Assembly (NCBI GenBank): GCA_937915765.1
Contig: CALGHE010000102.1
Span: 62,001-126,000, forward strand
Reading direction: 5' to 3'
Source: an uncultured Bacteroidales bacterium
GTDB lineage: Bacteria > Bacteroidota > Bacteroidia > Bacteroidales > Paludibacteraceae
Length of the DNA: 64,000 bases
A program made the translations under genes and the position numbers. Below are positions 41,865 to 50,913 of this stretch, in pieces. The stretch's first letter is position 1. Each line of letters starts with the position of its first letter. The notes beneath the pieces are model-generated. The model had not been told where the DNA came from. It was given only the letters and a program-made list of their open reading frames with translations, and searched no databases.

Positions 41865-42792
41865 CACTGCTTTTAGTATGGTTTTACGCAATATTGACCT
41901 TGCAGAAGTTGTTAAGTTCATAAACTGGACTTACTTCTTCTCTGCTTGGCGAATACATGGCATATACCCCGGCATAGAGAACCTGTGCGGATGTGAAGCC
42001 TGCCTGCAAAAGTGGCTGCTGCAATTTCAGCCCGAAATGCGCGAAAAGGCTTTGGAGGCAAGGCGGCTCTATTCCGAGGCCACAGAGGCTCTCAGAAAGA
42101 TGTCAGCGGACAACACCCTGCAAATCGACGCAATCGTCCTTATATGCGACGCAAAAGCCGAAAATGAGGGCATAACCATATACCCTGACAATAGCGGCAA
42201 AACTGTCCACCTCCCCATGTTACGTCAGCAGCACCCTAACGAAAAAAGCGGTTTCTGCATCTCTTTATCTGATTTCATCTCTGAAAAGCGCGATTCCATC
42301 GGGATTTTTGCTGTTTCTGTGCATGGAGCAGAGCGCATTGCGGAAAAACACATCAAAACAGGAGACGACTTCAACGCTCTGCTTGTGAAAAGTTTGGCAG
42401 ACCGGCTTGCGGAAGCTGCATCAGAATGGCTTCATCGAGAAACACGAAAAAAAATCTGGGGATATGCGCCAGACGAAAATCTCTCTATCGAGGAGTTGCG
42501 CCAATGCAAGTATCAGGGAATACGTCCGGCTGTAGGCTACCCATCTATCCCTGACCAATCCATACTTTTTGAATTAGACAAAATATTGGATTTAAGGCAA
42601 ATCGGAATCACACTGACAGAAAACGGAGCAATGAGCCCAGCCTCGTCCATCTGCGGCCTGTATATTTCACATCCGAAATCATTTTACTTTATGGTCGGAG
42701 AGATTGGCGAAGACCAACTGAACGACTATGCCAAACGCCGCAATATGCAGCCCGACAAGCTACGCAAATTCCTATCCTGCAGATGTTCTTAA
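41857..42792 (+). CDS. free-standing methionine synthase (MetH) activation-domain protein
   Basis: A 311-aa protein that corresponds to the C-terminal AdoMet-binding activation domain of B12-dependent methionine synthase, which reactivates oxidised cob(II)alamin. ATG at 41857 overlaps the kinase stop; the TTG at 41845 is rejected. Matching landmarks: FINWTYFFSAWRIHG, DDFNALLVKSLADRLAEAASEWLH, WGYAPDENLS, QGIRPAVGYPSIPDQ and MSPASSICGLYISHP, then DQLNDYAKRRNM. The usual helices before it (homocysteine, folate, cobalamin domains) are absent, so it must act on a separately encoded MetH. Such split arrangements occur in Bacteroidota. Confidence 0.88.
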   Translation: MSDTAFSMVLRNIDLAEVVKFINWTYFFSAWRIHGIYPGIENLCGCEACLQKWLLQFQPEMREKALEARRLYSEATEALRKMSADNTLQIDAIVLICDAKAENEGITIYPDNSGKTVHLPMLRQQHPNEKSGFCISLSDFISEKRDSIGIFAVSVHGAERIAEKHIKTGDDFNALLVKSLADRLAEAASEWLHRETRKKIWGYAPDENLSIEELRQCKYQGIRPAVGYPSIPDQSILFELDKILDLRQIGITLTENGAMSPASSICGLYISHPKSFYFMVGEIGEDQLNDYAKRRNMQPDKLRKFLSCRCS

Positions 42793-42900
42793 CTAGCTTT
42801 TGCAAATTCGACCAAGAGGATTTTGAAAGATATTTACAGATTGGTCATATTTACAAAAGAGATTTGCAAAAATCACAACTAAGCAAATATAATCAACGCA

Positions 42901-43986
42901 TTATAAAAGTCGTCTGAACTTATCTATTACATATCTTATTCCAATAGGAATACTCAACGCTAAGACGTAATACAGAAATTCGCCTCCAAATATTTTGTCA
43001 GGAGTCAAATAAGTATACCATCTATCTTGCCGAAAACTAACATAATCAAATCCACTTGCTCCAATAAGTCCAAAGAACCAATTGACAAGAAAAAAAATAA
43101 ACAAGTGATGAGCCATTATATCCCACGTACATTTACTTACAGCCTTTACTAATTTCCATTTGCCAAGAGTATTTTCCATTAACTTACTGAAAGAAAACCA
43201 AAAAACAATTCCTAATATAGACACAAAATATGGAATAAAAATGTGTCCGTTAAAATTCATATACACCGCATAATATTCATAATTATTCGGAAAAATACCC
43301 AGTTTTCGCAAAACACAAAGAACAGTTATTATCATTGCGACTGAGACAAAAACGAAGAAAGCTTTTCGTGAACTCATTAGAAGCACCTTATCTTGAGTTT
43401 TGCATAAATGTCCCATATGAAAAAAAGGAAGAAGGAACAATGCTCGTGCAAAAGGAAGCAATGTTTCTGACGGGTATTTTGTATAAACAATAATAGAGAC
43501 AACTCCTACTGACAAGAGTAAAAATAAGAACAAAAACGGATTAATTCTCCAACGAGAAATCATTTTGCACATTAATACATAGATTACTTGCACACAAAAC
43601 AATGATAAGACAAACCACATTGCTAAATTGAATACATACTGATCTCCTAACACCCATCCACTTAAAAAGAAATTTTTCAGAGTGATTTGTTCTCCAAAAT
43701 CAACAATGTTTTTATGAAGTAATATTGTGATAATCAAACCATAGAACAAATTATACCCATAATAAGGAATTACTAAATGTTTAATTTTTTTTATGATATA
43801 ACCTAATACGTCTTCTATATACTTTTCTTTAAAGAGAAAACCTGATATGAATACGAACAAAGCCATGTGATATGCATATACATAAAACCACGCATTGAAA
43901 GAACCTGGGATAAGCCCGACACACTTATGTCCAACAACAACTAAAATAATGCCTATTGCCTGCAATATCTGTACTTGACTATTCAT
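42901..43986 (-). CDS. acyltransferase 3 family membrane protein
   Basis: A 361-aa integral membrane protein with about ten hydrophobic helices. It begins VQILQAIGIILVVVGHKCVG, the catalytic-site His region of acyltransferase-3 (OafA/NodX-type) proteins, which O-acetylate surface sugars. It is more AT-rich than neighbouring genes and has no neighbour of related function, suggesting transfer. A 23-codon upstream frame overlaps its start. Not to be confused with the MBOAT enzyme at 60.8 kb. Confidence 0.85.
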   Translation of the reverse strand: MNSQVQILQAIGIILVVVGHKCVGLIPGSFNAWFYVYAYHMALFVFISGFLFKEKYIEDVLGYIIKKIKHLVIPYYGYNLFYGLIITILLHKNIVDFGEQITLKNFFLSGWVLGDQYVFNLAMWFVLSLFCVQVIYVLMCKMISRWRINPFLFLFLLLSVGVVSIIVYTKYPSETLLPFARALFLLPFFHMGHLCKTQDKVLLMSSRKAFFVFVSVAMIITVLCVLRKLGIFPNNYEYYAVYMNFNGHIFIPYFVSILGIVFWFSFSKLMENTLGKWKLVKAVSKCTWDIMAHHLFIFFLVNWFFGLIGASGFDYVSFRQDRWYTYLTPDKIFGGEFLYYVLALSIPIGIRYVIDKFRRLL

Positions 43987-44050
43987 GTTTATCTCCTAGA
44001 ATTTTAAACGCAGCAAAATAATCAATACGAATCAATCTGTCACTGCTCAT
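43979..44050 (-). CDS. possible upstream open reading frame overlapping the acyltransferase start
   Basis: On the minus strand an ATG at 44050 opens 23 codons (MSSDRLIRIDYFAAFKILG and four more residues) that stop inside the acyltransferase start (ATGAATAG overlap). The peptide resembles the beginning of acyltransferase-3 proteins (R-x-D-Y-x-x-A-x-x-I-L-G), so it is either a coupled leader peptide or a sign that the true N-terminus was frameshifted. No homologous evidence beyond this. Confidence 0.35.
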   Translation of the reverse strand: MSSDRLIRIDYFAAFKILGDKHE

Positions 44051-44311
44051 ATTTTTTTATTAAATTTAAATGCAACTCCGTATTAACATTCTTCTATGTT
44101 ATTCCATCGATATACTTGGAAATATACCGATGAAACACATAACACCATCAGTAAAATAAACAATATCATTTTCACACATGGTCACAAAGTTCATTAAAAT
44201 ATATGACTTTTACAAAATTTTTTAAGTCTGACATCTGTCAAACAGATTTCATTATAAACTGAGACCCTATTTTTTCGCAATCCTGCTCATAGCGTCTCCG
44301 CAGAACACATC
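43987..44311. other. AT-rich gene-free stretch upstream of the acyltransferase gene
   Basis: A gap of 325 bases. It contains the short upstream frame noted above and an inverted repeat CATCGATATA (44105-44114)/TATACCGATG (44123-44132) with an 8-base loop, overlapping a weak TATATTTC box on the minus strand, a possible operator. Nothing else recognised. Confidence 0.45.
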
Positions 44312-44923
44312 TCAAATAAAACCTTGAACAAGCCCTTGAACAAATTCAAACACACTGCCCAAGGCATAAAATGCAAATCGCACAAGAGCATAAATTGCAA
44401 GGCAAACAAGGCATATCAGCACAACCATCATAACAGCCTTTCTGTTCACCTCGTTTATCACGGTTCTGTCGTCCTCCACAAAACCCGTTATTAGCCGCAT
44501 ATTCTTACGGAAGCCTTTGTTAAAAGCGTCAATAACAATACCCAACAGCGGAATCATCCCCACAAGGACATCAACAACAGTATTGTAAACAATCGCCAAT
44601 GTCAACGGGACTGATTTGATTTCAAACATTGAGACATAAACAAACGGCACCGCAAAGATTGGCGTGAAGAAATCTCCTACGCCCGGCAACAAACCAATTA
44701 TAGGGTCAAGAAAATAGTCGTCCATCATTTTCGATATCTTCTTTATCGAGCCATAAACAACAGAAGCCTCCAGCTTCGAACGCTTTCTGTTCTTTGCCTG
44801 CTGACGTTTTTCCTCCTCTTGCACAGCCTGCTCCATCCTTATGTTCTCTTTCTCGCTCGTCAAGTCCAAGTCAGACTTAGCCTCCTCCCTTCTTGGATTT
44901 CTCAGTTTAAAATCGTCGCTCAT
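44312..44923 (-). CDS. DUF4112 membrane protein
   Basis: A 203-aa protein. The first about 55 residues are charged and cytoplasmic. The DUF4112 core (about 65-145) contains MMDDYFLDPIIGLLPGVGDFFTP and NTVVDVLVGMIPLLGIVIDAFNKGFRKNM, with two hydrophobic helices, and a third strong transmembrane segment lies at about 165-190. The family is of unknown function. It starts 4 bases after the coiled-coil gene stop, so they are probably co-transcribed. Confidence 0.88.
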   Translation of the reverse strand: MSDDFKLRNPRREEAKSDLDLTSEKENIRMEQAVQEEEKRQQAKNRKRSKLEASVVYGSIKKISKMMDDYFLDPIIGLLPGVGDFFTPIFAVPFVYVSMFEIKSVPLTLAIVYNTVVDVLVGMIPLLGIVIDAFNKGFRKNMRLITGFVEDDRTVINEVNRKAVMMVVLICLVCLAIYALVRFAFYALGSVFEFVQGLVQGFI

Positions 44924-44927
44924 ATAT

Positions 44928-47051
44928 TTAAATTTCCAATTTTTTTACACCATTAAGAATATCGTTCCATTCGTTTTCCGAAATGTTTTTGTCAGAATCA
45001 CACAACAGAAGGAGACTCTTTTTCATCTGCTCTTTTGACTTTGCAGTCTTAACCCCCTTCATAATCTCGATTAACGCATCACTTTCGGCATCTAACTCAG
45101 ACATAACCGTCTGAAAATCAACCTTAACACGTTCCACCTCCTGTTCATAGAAATTCTTTTCTATTCGCTCCTGCTCTTTCAGCTCTTCCAGCGTAAGGAA
45201 CTGCTCAAAGATAGTTATACCCTTCTGTATCATACTATTACATTGAGCCTCAACTACAGCGTCCTCGCTACCCTTTTTCTCAACTGCAGTACATTCTCCA
45301 TTCTGCCCAACCGGCAAATCCGCTCCCTTTTCGTTCTCTGACAAGTTTTTCCGCATCTCATCCAAGAAAGACTTCACTCCGTTCTTCACCTCCTCTGGCA
45401 CACCCTCGTAAGTGAATTCCGCCAATTTTGCTGTTTCCACCAACTTATGATCAAGTTTACTGCTAACTATACCCTTTGCAAGATGCAGCAGCTTGACAAT
45501 ATCGTTCACATGCGCAAGCATCTTTGCCTGAACTTCCGGATTAGACTTGACAGACTCCAGCATCTTAGTCTGCAACATCTTAAGTTCCCTTCTAATAGCC
45601 TCGCAGCGCTTGCTGTTCTCCTCCTTCAGTTTCTGCTGTTTTTCAAGTTCCTGACCATCTATATGCAAATCCACCTGCAACTCTTCGTACTGCACAACAA
45701 CAGGATGATGGAGACGTTTCCACTCATACAGGTCTCTATTGTAATTTTTCTTCGAATTACCAAGAGTCACAATATTAGTCAAGAAGAAAGGCTCCGAAGG
45801 CTTGCAGCTCTTAGCCTTTTCGTACTCATCTTTCAAATCGCCAAGCATCTGTCCGCCCTCTTTTAAATGCTGTTTATAATACTCTATATTAAGCTGTTCG
45901 TCCAGCAAGTTTCTTTCCAGCCCTTTAAGTTCCGCAAGCAGCGCGTCACGTCTATTTTTCAGTTCCGCCACCGACTCGTCAGAGTAAAGCTCCGCCGTCA
46001 GCTTGTCCATCTCGTCAGACAATGTCTTAGGCGCATACTCATAAAACAATTCCGCCTTAGGAATAAAGACATCGTTAATCGTTTTGAAAATTTGAGACAG
46101 ACGGGCCATGTCACTATTAATAGTGGCAGCATCTTTGCGTATGTGACCAGAAAAAGCGACCAGTTCACGCTTCAGTCTTCCGGTCTTTTCTGCCGCATCC
46201 AGATAATGCGACACCATATTCAAGCCAGCCAAAAGCACACCGACCCTTTTGTCTTTCGCCTCCGAGAACTGCAAAGCAGACCTCTTGGCACTCTCAACGA
46301 ACCGTTCTCTGATTTCGCACAGCAACTGCGAGCACTGTTCCGTAAGCGCATTATATTGCAGCTCCACACTTTCAAACATACCCTGCACATTCAGATACTG
46401 CACACTTTCAAAATCGAATATCTCTGGAGAAATCTCCTTAACCCTGTCGCCATACACATCAATAAGCATCGTTGCGTATTTACGATATATTTCCATCACA
46501 TACTCTCTAAGTTCGGAAAACAGCACAGTTGTGTTCTTAACCTCACCTTTAGCCACCTTGTAAGAGTCCACCAGCAAGGTGTACTGGTCAAACAAAGAAG
46601 ACGCCTGCCCCTTTATCACCTCCACGCCGCCGTTGCCAGAGAGCGTGTTCACCAAGTTTGCGACGCTGCTCTGCAACTGAGGAGAAAGAGTCTTCTCAAT
46701 CTCCTTCCCGACCCTTTCCAGCGCCTTGCCGCCCTCTTGCACACCTTGCCTCACGACCTGAGTCACCGCAGCGCTGTTCTTCTGCTCTATCAACGCCCAC
46801 ACCTTGCATTCGTCGTAAAGAGATTTGCTTCTCTCGTTATTATAAAATGATTTCTTTATAATTTCCGCCACGTCTCCGCCATAATAGTCGGCAGCCTCAA
46901 CAACAAGTTCGCCAACCCTAAGAGAGTCGCCCTTCACACCATCCGGTTCCAACTCATAAGCAAGGTCCGAACGCGTCATTGTCACGTTATCCTTCACAAG
47001 CAGCTGAGCCACATTCTTTATATGCTCATAAACCTTTACATTCTTTTCCAT
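44928..47051 (-). CDS. large coiled-coil protein of unknown function
   Basis: About 707 aa from the most likely start, ATG at 47051 (MEKNVKVYEHIKNVAQLLV); an in-frame ATG at 47090 is possible. The frame stays open further upstream toward tadA but that part has no coding look. The N-terminal about 95 residues (LLVKDNVTMTRSDLAYELEPDG) may be a small alpha-helical domain; most of the rest is Glu/Lys/Leu-rich heptad-like coiled coil (about 330-560), and the C-terminal about 60 residues are again acidic helical. No signal peptide. Coupled to the DUF4112 gene. I recognise no family; a structural or toxin-regulator role cannot be decided. Confidence 0.65.
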   Translation of the reverse strand: MEKNVKVYEHIKNVAQLLVKDNVTMTRSDLAYELEPDGVKGDSLRVGELVVEAADYYGGDVAEIIKKSFYNNERSKSLYDECKVWALIEQKNSAAVTQVVRQGVQEGGKALERVGKEIEKTLSPQLQSSVANLVNTLSGNGGVEVIKGQASSLFDQYTLLVDSYKVAKGEVKNTTVLFSELREYVMEIYRKYATMLIDVYGDRVKEISPEIFDFESVQYLNVQGMFESVELQYNALTEQCSQLLCEIRERFVESAKRSALQFSEAKDKRVGVLLAGLNMVSHYLDAAEKTGRLKRELVAFSGHIRKDAATINSDMARLSQIFKTINDVFIPKAELFYEYAPKTLSDEMDKLTAELYSDESVAELKNRRDALLAELKGLERNLLDEQLNIEYYKQHLKEGGQMLGDLKDEYEKAKSCKPSEPFFLTNIVTLGNSKKNYNRDLYEWKRLHHPVVVQYEELQVDLHIDGQELEKQQKLKEENSKRCEAIRRELKMLQTKMLESVKSNPEVQAKMLAHVNDIVKLLHLAKGIVSSKLDHKLVETAKLAEFTYEGVPEEVKNGVKSFLDEMRKNLSENEKGADLPVGQNGECTAVEKKGSEDAVVEAQCNSMIQKGITIFEQFLTLEELKEQERIEKNFYEQEVERVKVDFQTVMSELDAESDALIEIMKGVKTAKSKEQMKKSLLLLCDSDKNISENEWNDILNGVKKLEI

Positions 47052-47223
47052 CTCTATTAAGTTTTGGTTCCTAAATAAACTATCAGCCATACGATTCACT
47101 CTACTGGCCGCACATCCGCAAGATACAACTTTTTTTAATACATCATAACACTTGCTAAAATTTTTCGTGACAAAAACAGGCAACCTCTTCCGGAAATATA
47201 AGCGACACACATTTTCAGAGACG

Positions 47224-47670
47224 TTATCTTTTCTTTCTGAAAAAATCGCTAACAATCGCGGAGCACTCTTTTGCAAGCACACCGTTCTGCACCACGCACT
47301 TAGGATGCAGAGTCTTGGGAGCAAACACAGAGTAGCCCTTTTTCGGGTCCGGCGCTCCATAAACAAGTTTGCTCACCTGCGCCCAGCCTATTGCTCCGCC
47401 GCACATAACGCACGGCTCCACCGTAACATACAAAGCACAATCCGTAAGATACTTTCCACCTAAAAAATCAGCCGCCATCGTTATCGCCTGCATTTCCGCA
47501 TGGGCGGTAACATCATTAAGCGTCTCCGTGAGATTATGCGCACGCGCTATTATCTGCCCTTTGCACACCACCACCGCTCCGATAGGCACTTCTCCCTTGG
47601 CTTCCGCCTTTTTAGCCTCGTTCAGGGCCTGTTTCATGAAAAACTCGTCTGTTTGTATATCTGTCATCAT
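47224..47670 (-). CDS. tadA: tRNA-specific adenosine deaminase (TadA-type nucleoside deaminase)
   Basis: A 148-aa zinc deaminase, the size of TadA, which makes inosine at the wobble position of tRNA-Arg. Motifs: GEVPIGAVVV near the start, the HAEMQAI catalytic His/Glu, and PCVMCGGAI with both zinc cysteines. The KKGYSVF loop region near residue 115 fits TadA. Guanine deaminase-type homologues cannot be wholly excluded, but TadA is by far the most likely. Starts 61 bases after efp on the same strand. Confidence 0.9.
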   Translation of the reverse strand: MMTDIQTDEFFMKQALNEAKKAEAKGEVPIGAVVVCKGQIIARAHNLTETLNDVTAHAEMQAITMAADFLGGKYLTDCALYVTVEPCVMCGGAIGWAQVSKLVYGAPDPKKGYSVFAPKTLHPKCVVQNGVLAKECSAIVSDFFRKKR

Positions 47671-47681
47671 TCCCTTTAAAT

Positions 47682-47708
47682 AAAAAAGCGAAGCAAATGC
47701 CTCGCTTT
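47682..47708 (-). terminator. terminator between efp and tadA
   Basis: AAAGCGAGGC and GCTTCGCTTT pair on the minus strand around a short loop and are followed by six T. It would end the efp transcript just before tadA. Confidence 0.8.
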
Positions 47709-47730
47709 AGTTTTTCACCTCTTCGCAAGA

Positions 47731-48297
47731 TTACTCTCTGATACGTTCTACGTAAGAGCCGTCTCTTGTGTCAATCTTAATCTTATCACCTTCGTTAATG
47801 AAAAGAGGCACACGCACATTTGCTCCATTTTCTACCGTAGCAGGCTTCAAAGTGTTAGTCGCTGTGTCACCCTTCAAACCTGGTTCTGTATAAGTCACCT
47901 CCATGATAACATGAGTTGGCATATCGCCATAAAGAACAGTGTCTGACTCAGCATGAACGATAAGTTCCACCGTGTCGCCTTCCTTCATGAAGTCAGAACC
48001 GTTGATAAGGTCCTTTGACAAATTGATCTGTTCGAAATCTTCTGTGTTCATGAACACGCAATCATCACCTTCAAAATACAAGAACTGGTGCGGACGACGT
48101 TCGATTCTAACCTCGTCAACCTTCACACCTGCGTTAAATGTCTTGTCTATAACACGTCCTGTCTTCACGTTTTTCAACTTTGTTCTTACGAAAGCCGGAC
48201 CCTTTCCTGGTTTAACGTGCAAAAACTCCACGATAAAATAAAACTGTCCCTCAATGTCGAGACACATACCATTTCTGAAATCTGCTGTAGAAGCCAT
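47731..48297 (-). CDS. efp: translation elongation factor P
   Basis: Relieves ribosome stalling at polyproline stretches. The 188-aa length and three-domain layout are standard: KOW-like domain I with the loop VKPGKGPAFVRTKLKN carrying the lysine that can be modified in other bacteria, then domains II/III ending with the family motif IKIDTRDGSYVERIRE. The modifying enzymes are not in this window. A good promoter lies upstream (48366-48337). Confidence 0.96.
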   Translation of the reverse strand: MASTADFRNGMCLDIEGQFYFIVEFLHVKPGKGPAFVRTKLKNVKTGRVIDKTFNAGVKVDEVRIERRPHQFLYFEGDDCVFMNTEDFEQINLSKDLINGSDFMKEGDTVELIVHAESDTVLYGDMPTHVIMEVTYTEPGLKGDTATNTLKPATVENGANVRVPLFINEGDKIKIDTRDGSYVERIRE

Positions 48298-48336
48298 ATA
48301 TCTCCGATTTAATTATTAATCTTAAAATTCAAGTTG

Positions 48337-48366
48337 CAAAAATAATCTAATTCTGCAAAAATCAAA
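48337..48366 (-). promoter_or_regulatory. efp promoter
   Basis: On the minus strand TTTG (48366-48363), 18 bases, then TATTTTTG (48344-48337), about 40 bases before the ATG. Confidence 0.65.
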
Positions 48367-48869
48367 AGAAGTATTATCCATTTTATGAAAAATAACTCTT
48401 AAATCCCGCCGTTTTTATTTTTTTTGAAAAAAAACGCAGAAACAGTTGCTAGTTAATTTATATTTTTATTATATTTGTCTTTATAAACGTAATCGTCAAA
48501 ACTACAAGAATGAACAAAGGAATACGCATATTACAACACCCGCCTTCGAGCCACTCTTTGCGAAGGCAAGCAGAAAACGCTACATAGCAGCACAAACTTT
48601 CGTCTTGCAGCATATACAAACAAGCGCTTGTCTGCTTTTTCTTGTGATTTTATCAATAGGCAATTTCTACGGATTAGGTCAGAAAAAAAATTCCGAAAAA
48701 CACTTTTCATAAAACTAAATTTATAGAAATTTCCTTAAAAACAAACAAACCCAAAAATTGATTTGAGATAAGACGTTTAAAACGTTGCTATTTATTTCTT
48801 GCTGAAATACAGCACTTTAAATATCTTCAAAACAAAAAAAATTATTTATTTTTCTTTCGATTATCTTCT

Positions 48870-48884
48870 TGGCACGCTTTTTGT
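48870..48884 (+). promoter_or_regulatory. sigma-54-like (RpoN) promoter
   Basis: TGGCACG, 4 bases, TTGT: matches the -24/-12 consensus TGGCACR-N4-TTGCW at every conserved position except the final C. It lies 110 bases upstream of the ATG at 48994 and no TAnnTTTG box with proper spacing lies between. Confidence 0.6.
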
Positions 48885-48993
48885 ATTACAATTTACGTGC
48901 GACGGCATTAATTATCATGGTAATTGTTAAGCCAGACAATATAAAGCCCGTCATTTTAGAGAAATAAATTTTAAAATTAATTATAATTATATT

Positions 48994-50913
48994 ATGAGAA
49001 GGATTATAACAACTGCCGTAACCGGCATGATGGCGCTTACAATGGCGCATGCTCAAGGTACTGTAGAATGGAGCGCCCCAGTCGAAGGGAAAGCGTCGTC
49101 TATTTTCTTTAACGCATTCACCCAGACCCCTGTGCTAGAGACAAGCAAGGCTTACGTGGGGATGGACATAGAGAACCATAAGGTTGCATGGACTGTCAAC
49201 AAATCGGCTAAAAACGAGGCTTTGAAGAAGGTTAGCAAAGTCAGCGCCCTGACAGGAAGCGAGACCGACGAAGCCGGAGCTTTTGTAGTGGAAGACTACA
49301 GGGAGATACCTTTCACTCAGTTTGCTTTCATCGGCAATTACATTATGGACGTTTACTCTGGAGAAGTCGTGATAGGCGGAGCTGGCAGCGAATTTAAATC
49401 GCTCGAAAAAGACAATATCATTCCCGAACTTAACTGCGTGCTGTTCAAAGTTAAGAACGAACAGAACGAAATTGTGCTGCACTCTGTTGACATCGAAACA
49501 AACAAAGTGCTTTGGACTTCTAAACTTGCCAACGTGAACAAGGCTAAAGCTGCGTTCAAAATGGCAATGAAGGTGAACGGCACCGAAATCACTACTGTTG
49601 ACAATTTTCAGCCTGGCTTAGACTTTAACGGAAACATCATATACAAACACGAGAAGAAACTGTACCAACTTGATGCGAAAACTGGAAAAATCAAGTGGGA
49701 AAACGAATGTAACCCCGGACTTTTCTTCTTGGACAAGAGCGGCAAGTTTATCGTGTCGGTAGAGAACGCCGGCGTTTTGGCTAGCGGATACGTTTCTTAC
49801 GGAAAAACAATCACTTGCATCGACGCGGCTTCAGGCTCAAACAAATGGCAGAAGCCTATGAAACTTGACGCGGCTTACAAAGACCACCAGTTCCTTAACG
49901 ACAAAGAGATAATCATAACTCACGAAAACGGACTTAACTTGTACAATATAGAAACTGGCAAACCTGTGTGGAAAAAGGGCTTCAAAGGCGCTTTCACTAA
50001 CGATTTCCAGCTGACCGACGAAGGCATAAAGGTATTCTTCGGAAACAAAATAATGATGCTTAACAAAGCAACTGGCGAAAAGGCATGGAAAAAGCCTATC
50101 AAACTTGACGATATGGACGAGGAGGCTACAGAACAGATTGAAAAGGTTTACAAGAACACTTGGGCCTTAATCACTCCTAAAAAGATTGTCGTTTACGACA
50201 AGGCTACTAACGAACGTAAATGGTCTGAACGTTTGTCTAAGAGCGACAAGGTTGCGTTTGACGACAAGAACGGCAAGATCTTGGTTGTGAGCGGCAAAAA
50301 AATCTATGTGATGGACCCTGATAACGATGCGAAAGCGCCTAAGGCTATCGAAACTAAGATTAAATATCCTAAGGAAGTGGCTGGCTATAAGGTGACTGAA
50401 AATGGTTACTTCATCTTCGGACAGAAAGAGTTCATCATGGTTGATGCTAACAAGTCTATCTTGAATCATCAGATCTACTCGCAACTTAAGAGCGGTCGTC
50501 TCATTAATGCGGCACTTACGGCTTCGCTTGTCGTTTCCGGAGCTATGTCAACTACTGTGACTTATAGCGACGGACAAGGAAACGAGACTTCGAGCGGACT
50601 TTTCTGCGACTTGGAAACTGCTAAACGCGCCGGCCGCGCTTTCGATGCCCAGCTTAAACTTAAACGCGAGCTGAAGGCTAACAACAAAGCCCGTGTAGCC
50701 ACAAGAAGCAACGACGACTTCTCTATATTCCTCAAAGGTGAAAAGGTTAACGGAACAGACAACTTGTCTCTTGTGATTGTTAACAAGAACACAGGAAAAG
50801 AGGTTAAGACAGTTCCGTTCAGCAATGACAGAAAGGTTGTTTATGAAATTGATTTCAACGGATACCGCTTGTACTACGTGGAAAACGGCAAGCTAATCTC
50901 GATGAAACTATAA
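48994..50913 (+). CDS. exported PQQ-type beta-propeller protein
   Basis: A 639-aa exported protein: signal peptide about 1-20 (ending AHAQ), then repeated propeller blades of the PQQ/outer membrane assembly-like kind, each with the A-x-x-G-x-x-x-W pattern (LDAKTGKIKWENE, IDAASGSNKWQKP, YNIETGKPVWKKG, LNKATGEKAWKKP, YDKATNERKWSER). At about 500-530 lies a hydrophobic stretch, and the last about 90 residues form a separate domain. No PQQ-enzyme catalytic residues are recognisable, so binding or envelope scaffolding is more likely than a dehydrogenase. Preceded by a sigma-54-like promoter. Confidence 0.82.
   Translation: MRRIITTAVTGMMALTMAHAQGTVEWSAPVEGKASSIFFNAFTQTPVLETSKAYVGMDIENHKVAWTVNKSAKNEALKKVSKVSALTGSETDEAGAFVVEDYREIPFTQFAFIGNYIMDVYSGEVVIGGAGSEFKSLEKDNIIPELNCVLFKVKNEQNEIVLHSVDIETNKVLWTSKLANVNKAKAAFKMAMKVNGTEITTVDNFQPGLDFNGNIIYKHEKKLYQLDAKTGKIKWENECNPGLFFLDKSGKFIVSVENAGVLASGYVSYGKTITCIDAASGSNKWQKPMKLDAAYKDHQFLNDKEIIITHENGLNLYNIETGKPVWKKGFKGAFTNDFQLTDEGIKVFFGNKIMMLNKATGEKAWKKPIKLDDMDEEATEQIEKVYKNTWALITPKKIVVYDKATNERKWSERLSKSDKVAFDDKNGKILVVSGKKIYVMDPDNDAKAPKAIETKIKYPKEVAGYKVTENGYFIFGQKEFIMVDANKSILNHQIYSQLKSGRLINAALTASLVVSGAMSTTVTYSDGQGNETSSGLFCDLETAKRAGRAFDAQLKLKRELKANNKARVATRSNDDFSIFLKGEKVNGTDNLSLVIVNKNTGKEVKTVPFSNDRKVVYEIDFNGYRLYYVENGKLISMKL

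Larger units (their letters stand above)
48298..48993. other. long gene-free stretch between efp and the propeller protein gene
   Basis: Of 696 bases, the left end holds the efp promoter. At 48445-48477 a plus-strand promoter-like pair (GTTG, 21 bases, TATATTTG) points into 48484-48660, which contains a 25-codon frame from ATG at 48510 and a 7-bp hairpin GCCTTCG/CGAAGGC (48542-48567), possibly a short RNA. The right end has a sigma-54-like promoter at 48870. The block between 48700 and 48840 shows nothing I can name. Confidence 0.5.

Noticed and set aside
45867..46850. 327-codon plus-strand frame opposite the coiled-coil gene
   Set aside because: Arg/His/Leu-rich mirror of an acidic coiled coil, a known artefact of such sequences; no promoter or family.
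48446..48712. 88-codon frame starting at a TTG in the efp-propeller gap
   Set aside because: Begins upstream of the promoter-like boxes and has odd composition; only the nested 25-codon frame from ATG 48510 was kept as a weak candidate within a finding.
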